Source of the DNA: an uncultured Holophagaceae bacterium
GTDB lineage: Bacteria > Acidobacteriota > Holophagae > Holophagales > Holophagaceae
Direction: 5' to 3'
Length of the DNA stretch: 8,247 nt
Assembly (NCBI GenBank): GCA_903919165.1
Contig: CAIXHJ010000048.1
Location: 1-8,247 of the forward strand
Under the pieces are notes generated by a model. The model did not search any database. It was not told the DNA's origin and was given only the letters and a program-made list of their open reading frames with translations. Position 1 is the first letter of the stretch; every line of letters begins with the position of its first letter. Below, one piece after another: positions 1 to 5,766 of this stretch. A program made the position numbers and the translations under genes.

Positions 1-627
1 CCGTAGATTGGTGAAGCGCACGGTGGCAGTCTCGACTCCGCGCAGTTGGCCGGCGGGGACCTTGTGGCCATCGAAGGCCACCTCCAATACGAGATCCTTG
101 CCCTCGGGCCGGTAGGCGAAGGTGAGGAAAGGAGCGCCCGGGGCCTTCACGTCCACGATCTGCACGGGCTCCCCATTCCCGCTGGAATAGCGGACTTGAC
201 TGCGGGTGGTGAGGGATTTCTGGGCCTGATGGAAGTATACGGATTCGACAGAGGGCATGATCTCCTGCACGACCTCGGCCTCGAGGCTGAGAGTGATCGC
301 GGGAGTCTTCGGGTCGTCGCACACCACTTCGATGGACTTGCGCACCAGACCCTTCACTCCCCTGGGATCGAAGGTGGCCTCGATCTCCGTGGATTCCCCG
401 GGTGCGAGGGACCACTTCCCGAGCATGGTGTAAGTGCATCCGCAACTGGGCCGAACCTGGGTGATGTTCAGGTAGGCATTGCCAGTGTTGGCCACCCGGT
501 ACTTGGCAGACACCTTCCGGTCAGGAGGAATGCGACCGAAATCGTGGTGCACCTTGTCGAAGGAAATGATTGGGGCCTGGGCCATCAGGGTCACGGCGGC
601 GCAGGCGAGGAGGAGACGTCGGAGCAT
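1..627 (-). CDS. Secreted DUF1573-domain protein (3' end outside window)
   Basis: Reading from ATG at 627, 209 codons stay open to base 1, so the C-terminus is missing. The N-terminus (MLRRLLLACAAVTLMAQA) looks like a Sec signal peptide with an AQA-type cleavage site near residue 18, so the protein is probably periplasmic or exported. Residues 23-90 match the DUF1573 pattern: F-D-x4-H-D-F-G at 23-31, an N-T-G near 47-49, the hallmark SCGCT at 61-65 and an APGE turn after it. This is an immunoglobulin-like (ASH/Hydin-type) fold of no established biochemical role; a second beta-rich domain seems to follow. GAGG lies 6 nt before the ATG. The gene starts 25 nt after the stop of the GT9 gene on the same strand, so it is probably the distal gene of that operon. 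A role in cell envelope biology is an inference from the signal peptide and its neighbours. Confidence 0.85.
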   Translation of the reverse strand, partial: MLRRLLLACAAVTLMAQAPIISFDKVHHDFGRIPPDRKVSAKYRVANTGNAYLNITQVRPSCGCTYTMLGKWSLAPGESTEIEATFDPRGVKGLVRKSIEVVCDDPKTPAITLSLEAEVVQEIMPSVESVYFHQAQKSLTTRSQVRYSSGNGEPVQIVDVKAPGAPFLTFAYRPEGKDLVLEVAFDGHKVPAGQLRGVETATVRFTNLR

Positions 628-652
628 GCAGAACCTCGAAGGACTTGTGATT

Positions 653-1609
653 CTATACGGAGATCAGGGCGAGCAGTTCGTTCCAGACCTGGGCGGGGCC
701 GATTTCCATCATGCAGGGATGCCCCGGAGTGAAGCAGTCCGGTTTGAAGCAGGGGGCGCATGCAATGCCATCCTTCCGCAGCCCCCGGCTCTTAGGGCCC
801 CAGGGTGTGGATCCGCCGGGATCCGTGGCGCCGTAGAGAGCCAGAGCTGGCGCACCACAGGCCGCCGCCAGATGGCTCAGGCCCGAATCGTTGCCCACCA
901 CCGCCGCAGCGCCGCGCATCCAGGCCGCGGCCTCTTTCAAGGTAGTTCTTCCGCACAGGTTGATGCCCTCTGCCCCGGCCACCGAGGCGCAGGTGGCCGC
1001 CTCGCCGGGCGATCCCAGCACGGCGACGGCGAAGCCCTCGGCTCGCGCCTGGAGCAGCAGAGCCCGGTAGTGGTCCACGGGCCAGGCTTTGGAGGGCCAG
1101 GTGGATCCTGGCATGAGGCAAAGATACTGCTCCCGAGGCCTATCGATGGCGATGCCCGGATCAAAATCCGCGTAGGGCATGGGTGGCAAATCCGGCCAGC
1201 GCCGCGCCAGCACCGCGTGATAGCGCTGGAGGAAGGGGCCTTCCGCATCCCAGAAAGGGCCGCTGTGGGTGTTGAAGGGGCCCGCCAGGCTCTCGTCCAC
1301 GCCAATGCGCTCCGGCACCCGGGCCAGCCAGGCAGCCAGGGCGGGTCGGAGGGACTTCGGGAAGTGGATGCTCCGCGCCGCTTGGTGCTGCCGCAGGATC
1401 CGGGCCATGGCCAGGGGACCGGGCTTCCCCTCATCCGGCAGGGTTGCGTCGCAGAACCAGGTGCCCTCCACCAGACCTACTGTGAGCTTCGGCCCCCACA
1501 CGACGATGGGTTCGGCGCCGATCTCCCGCAGCAGGCGCAACACTGGAAGCTGCATGGCGGCATCGCCCACGAACCGCGGGAAGCGCACCCAGGTGGCGTG
1601 CCGGGGCAT
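653..1609 (-). CDS. Glycosyltransferase family 9 (heptosyltransferase-like)
   Basis: The product is 318 aa, about normal for the family. GT9 enzymes such as WaaC/WaaF move ADP-heptose onto lipopolysaccharide core on the cytoplasmic face of the inner membrane. The N-terminus has the family's RFVGD-x3-QLPVLRLLR start (residues 11-26). The nucleotide-sugar half carries PGSTWPSKAWP (167-177), the typical phosphate-binding loop. GNDSGLSHLAAACGAP (239-254) is the standard C-terminal donor-site motif, followed by YGATDP. A cysteine set (residues 284, 287, 292, 299) with PCFKPDCF resembles the C-terminal region of WaaF-like proteins. The acceptor and true sugar cannot be read from sequence, so no symbol is given. 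GTG at 1612 immediately precedes ATG at 1609 in frame and could also start. GGGAGG at 1619-1624 is the ribosome binding site and lies inside a palindromic element. An extra copy of this gene's 5' end lies 176 bp upstream. Confidence 0.9.
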   Translation of the reverse strand: MPRHATWVRFPRFVGDAAMQLPVLRLLREIGAEPIVVWGPKLTVGLVEGTWFCDATLPDEGKPGPLAMARILRQHQAARSIHFPKSLRPALAAWLARVPERIGVDESLAGPFNTHSGPFWDAEGPFLQRYHAVLARRWPDLPPMPYADFDPGIAIDRPREQYLCLMPGSTWPSKAWPVDHYRALLLQARAEGFAVAVLGSPGEAATCASVAGAEGINLCGRTTLKEAAAWMRGAAAVVGNDSGLSHLAAACGAPALALYGATDPGGSTPWGPKSRGLRKDGIACAPCFKPDCFTPGHPCMMEIGPAQVWNELLALISV

Positions 1610-1612
1610 CAC
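1561..1612 (-). repeat. Direct repeat copy A: 5' end of the GT9 gene
   Basis: This stretch covers the first ~17 codons of the functional GT9 gene. It matches 1737-1788 at an offset of 176 bp. Positions 1561-1600 differ from 1737-1776 at only one base (g versus a near 1579). The last 12 bases (1601-1612, around the start codon) match at only about 7 of 12. Identity stops abruptly at 1561 on the gene-internal side. Confidence 0.9.
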
Positions 1613-1736
1613 GCCCGGCCTCCCGTCGGTGTGGGGGGGCGGTGCCGCCGGGGACTACCCCCCGATCTCACGGCGCCCCGCGCCGTGCTCCTGCGCTCGC
1701 TGCGGCTTCGCCTTGCGACCGCAAAGGAGGCCCCGT
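1613..1736. repeat. GC-rich multi-hairpin palindromic element (REP/MITE-like)
   Basis: This 124-bp segment between the two direct repeats has no plausible protein. It is packed with inverted repeats. GGCCTCC at 1617-1623 pairs with GGAGGCC at 1726-1732 as outer ends. A G-run at 1633-1639 faces a C-run at about 1658-1663 and encloses a GGCGG/CCGCC stem. A perfect 8-bp stem with a CCC loop lies at 1669-1687 (CACGGCGC / GCGCCGTG). TGCGG at 1701-1705 pairs with CCGCA at 1719-1723 around a GGC-TTC-GCC hairpin. This architecture is typical of dispersed REP-like or non-autonomous palindromic elements. No second copy is in the window, so dispersal in the genome is inferred. In minus-strand RNA the structures lie between the two glycosyltransferase cistrons. 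Confidence 0.7.
1619..1624 (-). promoter_or_regulatory. Shine-Dalgarno of the GT9 gene, supplied by the palindromic element
   Basis: On the minus strand this reads GGGAGG, 6 nt before GTG 1612 and 9 nt before ATG 1609. It overlaps the terminal inverted repeat (1617-1623) of the palindromic element, so the present ribosome binding site of the GT9 gene appears to come from the inserted sequence. The reading frame entering from the duplicated upstream start ends in TGA at 1611-1609. That stop overlaps the ATG (TGATG), which would permit re-initiation. Confidence 0.6.
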
Positions 1737-1788
1737 CATCGCCCACGAACCGCGAGAAGCGCACCCAGGTGGCGTGGTCAGGAATCAC
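1737..1788 (-). pseudogene. Duplicated 5' fragment of the GT9 gene (copy B)
   Basis: Read from GTG at 1788, this encodes V-I-P-D-HATWVRFSRFVGD, nearly the same as the start of the intact GT9 protein (M-P-R-HATWVRFPRFVGD). It then breaks off into the palindromic element. The GTG overlaps the stop of the upstream GT4 gene (GTGA, TGA at 1787-1785), exactly what is expected of a translationally coupled second cistron, so this may be the original start. The 176-bp offset is not a multiple of three, so translation from here is out of frame with the intact gene. It ends at TGA 1611-1609, right on the intact gene's ATG. It is either a remnant of a duplicated start or the stub of a deleted GT9 paralogue. 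Confidence 0.7.
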
Positions 1789-2888
1789 AGCCATTCCGCC
1801 ACCGCCTCGCGGAACTTCGCCGCGGCATCGTAGTCCCTTGTCAGCGATGTCCCGAAGGCATGGGCCTTTGACCGCTGGGCCTCCCACGCCTGGGCATCCG
1901 CCAGCAGGGGGGCGAGCCGGGCTGCTGCGGCCACCAGCACAGGCTCCGGCACGGACCGGCGGTCATCCGGTTTCTGTAGGAGGAAGCCGCCCTCGCCATC
2001 TTTCAGCACTGTCCCGATGCCGCCCACCGTCGGGGCCAGCACAGGCACGCCACGCTCAAGGGCTTCGATGAGGGCGATGGGAAAGAACCCCTCGTTCCGG
2101 CTGGTCATGACATAGAGATCGAGGGCGGTGAAGGCGGGTCGGAGGTCTGATTGTGGCCCCAGGCGCAGGCTCCGGTCATGCAGAGGCGAAGCCGCCAAAC
2201 GGGCATCCAAGGCGGAAGCCGTGGCGGCGTCCTCGCGCCCGGCAAAGAGCAGGTGGACATCACCCAGGGCTTCGGCAAACCGAACCACGCCCGAAGGTTC
2301 TTTACGGTCGTCGATCTGGCCCACATAGCCCACCACCCTGCTGGTCTCCGGCAGCCCAAGCTGCCTCCGGGCCTCGCGACGCTCCTCCGGTGTGGCTGCA
2401 TCCATCACGCCCCGGGGGTAGAGCGGGTGGATGATGCTGCACGGCGCGTCGCTGAGGTGTGCCCGTACCGAGTCGATGAAATCGTAGGTGCAAATCCAGC
2501 GGTCCACGAGGTTCCGGACTCCCCGGTACTTGCGCAGGTGGCGCTCATAGTGTTCGTGCAGCGTGAGGACGCAGGGAACCCTGTGACCGAAGCGGGCCAG
2601 CCAGGGCAGGGCGCGCTGGACGCCCTTGTGGTTGCAGAGGACCAGCAGGTCTGGCCGGCTGCGCCACAGCCAGCGGAATGCACCGAACGCTCCGGGAAGG
2701 TGGATCACGTCGGCCACATTCGGGTTGCGTTCGCGCAGTTCCGGCTCGAGGTCGCGCTTTCCCGGCTCCTTGCGGAAAAGCACCGACACCTTCACCGGTA
2801 GATTGGCCAGGGCCGCCACCTGTTCCAGAAGCACGCGCTCGCCGCCCCCGAAGGACAGCTTCCGGTGGGCGAACACAACATGCTTCAC
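1785..2888 (-). CDS. GT4-like glycosyltransferase
   Basis: The 367-aa product has the two-domain GT-B layout of GT4 retaining glycosyltransferases, which build LPS, O-antigen or exopolysaccharide from nucleotide sugars in the cytoplasm. The N-terminal domain carries the glycine-rich loop SFGGGERVLLEQ (12-23). LTLHEHYERHLRKYRG (109-124) holds a likely catalytic-region histidine. The C-terminal domain begins at about 185 with VVGYVGQIDDRKEP (185-198) and continues with the FAGRED strand and the donor-site segment SRNEGFFPIALIEAL (263-277). The two glutamates (266 and 275) are nine residues apart, one more than the usual E-x7-E. The start is GTG with GGAG 4 nt upstream; no nearer in-frame ATG is convincing. 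It is the first gene of the minus-strand operon and is divergent from the pilR-like gene. Donor and acceptor are unknown. Confidence 0.87.
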   Translation of the reverse strand: MKHVVFAHRKLSFGGGERVLLEQVAALANLPVKVSVLFRKEPGKRDLEPELRERNPNVADVIHLPGAFGAFRWLWRSRPDLLVLCNHKGVQRALPWLARFGHRVPCVLTLHEHYERHLRKYRGVRNLVDRWICTYDFIDSVRAHLSDAPCSIIHPLYPRGVMDAATPEERREARRQLGLPETSRVVGYVGQIDDRKEPSGVVRFAEALGDVHLLFAGREDAATASALDARLAASPLHDRSLRLGPQSDLRPAFTALDLYVMTSRNEGFFPIALIEALERGVPVLAPTVGGIGTVLKDGEGGFLLQKPDDRRSVPEPVLVAAAARLAPLLADAQAWEAQRSKAHAFGTSLTRDYDAAAKFREAVAEWL

Positions 2889-2951
2889 GGGACTCCAGGA
2901 AAGGGTTCAGGATAGAATGACTGACCCAACGCGTCATATTCACAGGTTGCC
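2889..2951. promoter_or_regulatory. Divergent intergenic region, probable promoters for both operons
   Basis: These 63 bp separate the divergent starts of the GT4-like gene and the pilR-like gene, so at least one promoter per direction is expected here or inside the flanking genes. TAGAAT at 2913-2918 resembles a plus-strand -10 box 33 nt before the pilR-like ATG, but I find no good -35 hexamer at 16-18 bp. No clear minus-strand sigma-70 pair and no obvious operator palindrome were seen. Confidence 0.3.
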
Positions 2952-4403
2952 ATGTCCATTGCCTCGACCCAACGGATCCTGCTGGTGGAGGATGAACCCG
3001 GCCTTCGGGAGGTGCTGACCCTGGCTTTGGAGGGGGCGGGGTTTCGCTGCGAAGCGGCATCGGGCATCAAGGAGGCCCAAAGGGCTCTGCGGGAAACCAC
3101 CTTCGATGGCGTGCTCTCCGATCTGAAGCTCAAGGATGGCTCGGGCATCGAGCTGCTCACCTGGATGAAGGAGCAGGGTCTGGAGACGCCGGTGGTCATC
3201 ATGACCGCCTACGCCACCACTGAAACCACGGTTCAGGCCTTGAACCAGGGGGCCGTGGATTTCATCACCAAACCCTTCAAGCATGAGGAGCTCATCGCCT
3301 CTCTCAAGGGCCTGCTCGCCGCAGCAGAGCCTCAGGCAGAGCCGCCCTCCGACCTGGGTGAACTGGTGGGTGTGGGCCCCATCATGCGCAAAATCAACGC
3401 CCACATCGGCAAGGTCTCCAGGGCCGACACCACCGTCCTGCTCACGGGCGAAAGCGGCACGGGCAAGGAGGTGGTGGCCCGGCTCATCCACCGCTACTCC
3501 GACCGCGCCAAGGGGCCCTTTGTGGCCGTGAACTGTGGCGCGCTCCCTGAGGCCCTATTGGAAAGCGAGCTGTTCGGCTTCGAGAAGGGCGCCTTCACGG
3601 GCGCCAGCGCCATGAAGCGGGGCCTCTTCGAGGAAGCCGGGGGCGGCATCCTCTTTCTCGATGAGATCGGCGAGATGCCGCTGGCCCTTCAGGTGAAGCT
3701 GCTGAGGGTGCTCCAGGAGCGTAAGTTCCGCCGTCTGGGGGCCACGGAGGAGCGGTCGGTGGATGTTCGTGTCATCGCTGCCACCAACCGGGATCTCCGG
3801 GCCCGGGCCGAATCTGGAGAATTCCGCGAGGACCTCTTCTACCGCCTGAACATCCTCCAGATTGAACTGCCGCCCCTTCGGGAACGGCCAGAAGACATGC
3901 CCGTGCTGGCGGAGCACTTCATCCGCCGCTCCTGCCTGAAGCTGGGCAAGCCGCCCATGCAGCTCCACCCCGAGGCGATGTCCCAGCTTCTCTGCTACCG
4001 CTTCCCGGGCAACGTCCGTGAACTGGAGAACCTCATGGAGCGCTGCGTGGCGCTCAATCCTGGGGGGCCCATCACCCGGGACCTGCTGCCGGAAGGGTTC
4101 GGTCAATCCGGCCAGACGGAGCGAGATCGGCCCACCCCCTTTGCCATTCCTTCCGAGGGGTTCGATCTCGAGGCGTGGATCCAGGCTCTGAAGGGGCACT
4201 TTCTCCGCCGGGCCCTGGACGAGGTCGGTGGCGTCAAGACCAAGGCCGGCAAGCGGCTGGGCATGAGCTTCCGGGCCTACCGGTACTGGCTGGCGGAACT
4301 TGGTGGCCTGGAGGCCCTTCCGAAGGATTTCCCCTGGCCCGCAGACTTCCCGGCGCCGGTTGTGGACGAAGGGAGCGGAACCGAAGGCGCCAAGGAGGCA
4401 TGA
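2952..4403 (+). CDS. pilR: PilR-like NtrC-family sigma-54 response regulator
   Basis: The 483-aa product has the three classical domains. A receiver domain (about 8-120) has acidic residues E13/D14, phospho-acceptor D57, T85 and K107. The AAA+ sigma-54 activation domain (about 138-370) has Walker A GESGTGKE (166-173), the sigma-54-contacting GAFTGA loop (213-218), Walker B ILFLDE (233-238) and an R-finger region near FREDLFYRLN (291-300). The C-terminal Fis-type helix-turn-helix is at about 405-450. Its segment GGVKTKAGKRLGMSFRAYRY is typical of PilR rather than generic NtrC, and a prepilin gene follows at once, hence the symbol. About 33 extra residues follow the HTH. On phosphorylation PilR would activate sigma-54 promoters of pilin genes. 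No pilS-like sensor kinase is adjacent. The start ATG at 2952 has only a weak CAGG ahead of it, but the receiver domain begins directly after. Confidence 0.88.
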   Translation: MSIASTQRILLVEDEPGLREVLTLALEGAGFRCEAASGIKEAQRALRETTFDGVLSDLKLKDGSGIELLTWMKEQGLETPVVIMTAYATTETTVQALNQGAVDFITKPFKHEELIASLKGLLAAAEPQAEPPSDLGELVGVGPIMRKINAHIGKVSRADTTVLLTGESGTGKEVVARLIHRYSDRAKGPFVAVNCGALPEALLESELFGFEKGAFTGASAMKRGLFEEAGGGILFLDEIGEMPLALQVKLLRVLQERKFRRLGATEERSVDVRVIAATNRDLRARAESGEFREDLFYRLNILQIELPPLRERPEDMPVLAEHFIRRSCLKLGKPPMQLHPEAMSQLLCYRFPGNVRELENLMERCVALNPGGPITRDLLPEGFGQSGQTERDRPTPFAIPSEGFDLEAWIQALKGHFLRRALDEVGGVKTKAGKRLGMSFRAYRYWLAELGGLEALPKDFPWPADFPAPVVDEGSGTEGAKEA

Positions 4404-4435
4404 AGCCCATGAATGCTTGCTTTTCCAGCCCTTCC

Positions 4436-4451
4436 TGGCACACTGGAACGC
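4436..4451 (+). promoter_or_regulatory. Imperfect sigma-54-like promoter upstream of the prepilin gene
   Basis: TGGCAC at 4436-4441 is a perfect -24 hexamer for sigma-54. The best downstream -12 dinucleotide is GC at 4450-4451, one base further than the required GG-N10-GC spacing, and it lacks the preferred TT before GC. The position fits: a start site near 4463 would give a ~30-nt leader before ATG 4493. The upstream gene encodes a sigma-54 activator. The site is plausible from context, but the spacing error is serious. Confidence 0.3.
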
Positions 4452-4492
4452 TCGGATGCGACCCATCCGGCCCCTCTTCCCGGATCCAACCC

Positions 4493-4996
4493 ATGACATC
4501 ATCCCCCGCCCCCCGCAAGACCCGAGGCTTCTCCCTGCTGGAACTGCTGGTGGCGATGATGATCATTGCCGTATTGGGCACGCTAGGCTTCTCCCAGTAC
4601 CGCAAACACTCTGCCCAGGCCCGCTACCTCAAGGCCCAGGATGACCTGAAGATCGTGGCCGAAGGTCTTGACCAGTACTTCCTGAAACATGGCTATTTTC
4701 CAGACTTTGGCAGTTTCGACGCCATGATCGACAACAACTCGTCCCTAGTTAAGGAAAGTCTCATCAAGGTAGGCATGTCGGCCCAGGATCCCTTCGGCCA
4801 GCCCTATGAGGGGAAGTCCTCCCGGGCCACCTACGAGCTGAAGTGCACGGGAGATCCCAACAACCAGGAAGACGCCGGCCCCATCCTTCGCACGCCAGGA
4901 GACGTGAAAGGCTCTTCTCCGGTGAGTAACGCTCCCAGGGGCGGTGCGGCCCCGAACACCGATGCTCCCCCGAGCAGTGCTGGAGCCCCGAAGTGA
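4493..4996 (+). CDS. Type IV prepilin / GspG-like pseudopilin
   Basis: From ATG 4493 the product is 167 aa. It has a 12-residue basic leader ending ...RKTRG, then the prepilin peptidase site G12|F13 and FSLLELLVAMMIIAVLGTLG with the conserved Glu at mature position 5. This is the class III signal recognised by a PilD-type peptidase. The helix continues through QYRKHSAQARYLKAQDDLKIVAEGLDQY, and DPFGQPYEG (about 98-106) recalls the DPWGNPY motif of GspG major pseudopilins. The last ~35 residues are rich in Pro, Ala, Gly and Ser and look disordered. The frame is open further upstream. ATG 4400 and ATG 4409 are alternative starts near a strong AAGGAGG (4392-4398) and would give a leader of about 40 residues. 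I prefer 4493 because its leader length is typical, although its ribosome binding site is weak. Pilus versus secretion function cannot be decided from sequence. Confidence 0.82.
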   Translation: MTSSPAPRKTRGFSLLELLVAMMIIAVLGTLGFSQYRKHSAQARYLKAQDDLKIVAEGLDQYFLKHGYFPDFGSFDAMIDNNSSLVKESLIKVGMSAQDPFGQPYEGKSSRATYELKCTGDPNNQEDAGPILRTPGDVKGSSPVSNAPRGGAAPNTDAPPSSAGAPK

Positions 4997-5526
4997 TTGA
5001 TCTCTATAGACTGCCCCAGGAGGGCCTGCGTCTGAATGGCACCACCGGACAGGTGGAGCTGGAGGGCGGCGTGTCCATGCGGGATCTGACCTGGTCAGTC
5101 TTCACCCTGGCATCAGGCGGCGACGTGTTCCTCGAGGTGAAGGGCCAAGCCATATGGGAGGGGACCTGCAGCCGATGCCTGGCGCCCCTGGACCGTCCCC
5201 TGGTGGTCGAAAGTCAGTTCCTGGGCAGCAAGGACGCCGATCTCGTGGGCCGCGGATCCTACACATTGGGATCCCAGGATCTCGACGTGGTCTTCCTGCC
5301 GGAGGACAGCCTGGACGAGGCGGAACTGGTGCGGGAGCAGTTCGAGCTCCAGGCTCCCATGCACCCCCTCTGCGTCGAGGACTGCCAGGGGCTCTGTCCC
5401 AATTGTGGCAAGAACTGGAACAAGGGTCCCTGCCACTGCCAGCCTGCGACTGACCAGGTCCCATCGGCCCTGAACCAGGCCCTGGCCAAGGCTCTGGCGG
5501 GAATCAAGCTGGACCCCGAATCCTGA
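4993..5526 (+). CDS. yceD: YceD/DUF177 family protein
   Basis: The 177-aa product belongs to the YceD (DUF177) family, which is nearly always encoded just before rpmF, as here. The family is linked to 23S rRNA/ribosome biogenesis in plants and bacteria, but its exact role is not settled. The conserved EGTCSRCLAPLDRP is present (C59, C62). A Cys-rich C-terminal part follows: HPLCVEDCQGLCPNCGKNWN (C127, C131, C135, C138) and C147/C149, which could bind zinc. The acidic stretch EDSLDEAELVREQ before the cysteines is also typical. The start is GTG 4993, which overlaps the prepilin stop (GTGA) and has GGAG 7 nt upstream, so the two genes are likely co-translated. rpmF begins 44 nt downstream. Length is normal for the family. 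Confidence 0.88.
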   Translation: MIDLYRLPQEGLRLNGTTGQVELEGGVSMRDLTWSVFTLASGGDVFLEVKGQAIWEGTCSRCLAPLDRPLVVESQFLGSKDADLVGRGSYTLGSQDLDVVFLPEDSLDEAELVREQFELQAPMHPLCVEDCQGLCPNCGKNWNKGPCHCQPATDQVPSALNQALAKALAGIKLDPES

Positions 5527-5570
5527 AACCCTTAACCTGAAACTTTGCGTTCCATCCCTAGGAGCAAGCC

Positions 5571-5756
5571 ATGCCGAATCCCAAGCGCCGCCATTCCAAG
5601 GCCCGCCGCGACCGCCGGCGCACCCACGACGCCCTGGAGGTCATGAGCGCAAGCACCTGCCCGAACTGCCAGACACCCAAACTGCCCCACCGCGTATGCC
5701 CCAGCTGCGGTTTCTACCGCGGCAAGCTGGCCGTCCGCGTCGCCGAGTCCGTCTAA
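5571..5756 (+). CDS. rpmF: 50S ribosomal protein L32
   Basis: The 61-aa basic protein starts MPNPKRRHSKARRDRRRTHDAL, the standard L32 N-terminus. It has the zinc-binding form of the C-terminal half: CPNC (C30, C33) and CPSC (C43, C46), followed by CGFYRGK. L32 is a large-subunit protein near the peptidyl transferase/exit tunnel region. AGGAG at 5560-5564 stands 6 nt before the ATG. It lies between yceD and plsX, the classical gene order. A C-plus L32 in bacteria that also keep a C-minus paralogue can be part of zinc-responsive regulation; nothing here shows whether a paralogue exists. Confidence 0.96.
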   Translation: MPNPKRRHSKARRDRRRTHDALEVMSASTCPNCQTPKLPHRVCPSCGFYRGKLAVRVAESV

Positions 5757-5766
5757 GAGTCGGCCG

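Noticed and set aside
601..627. Possible lipobox (LLAC) in the DUF1573 protein
   Set aside because: The cysteine is at residue 9, too early for a normal lipoprotein signal, and the hydrophobic stretch continues to an AQA cleavage site.
479..2071. A 530-codon open frame on the plus strand
   Set aside because: It is antisense to the GT9 gene and part of the GT4-like gene, whose translations carry clear family motifs. Its own translation is Arg/Gly/Pro-rich with no recognisable domain, as expected of a GC-rich shadow frame.
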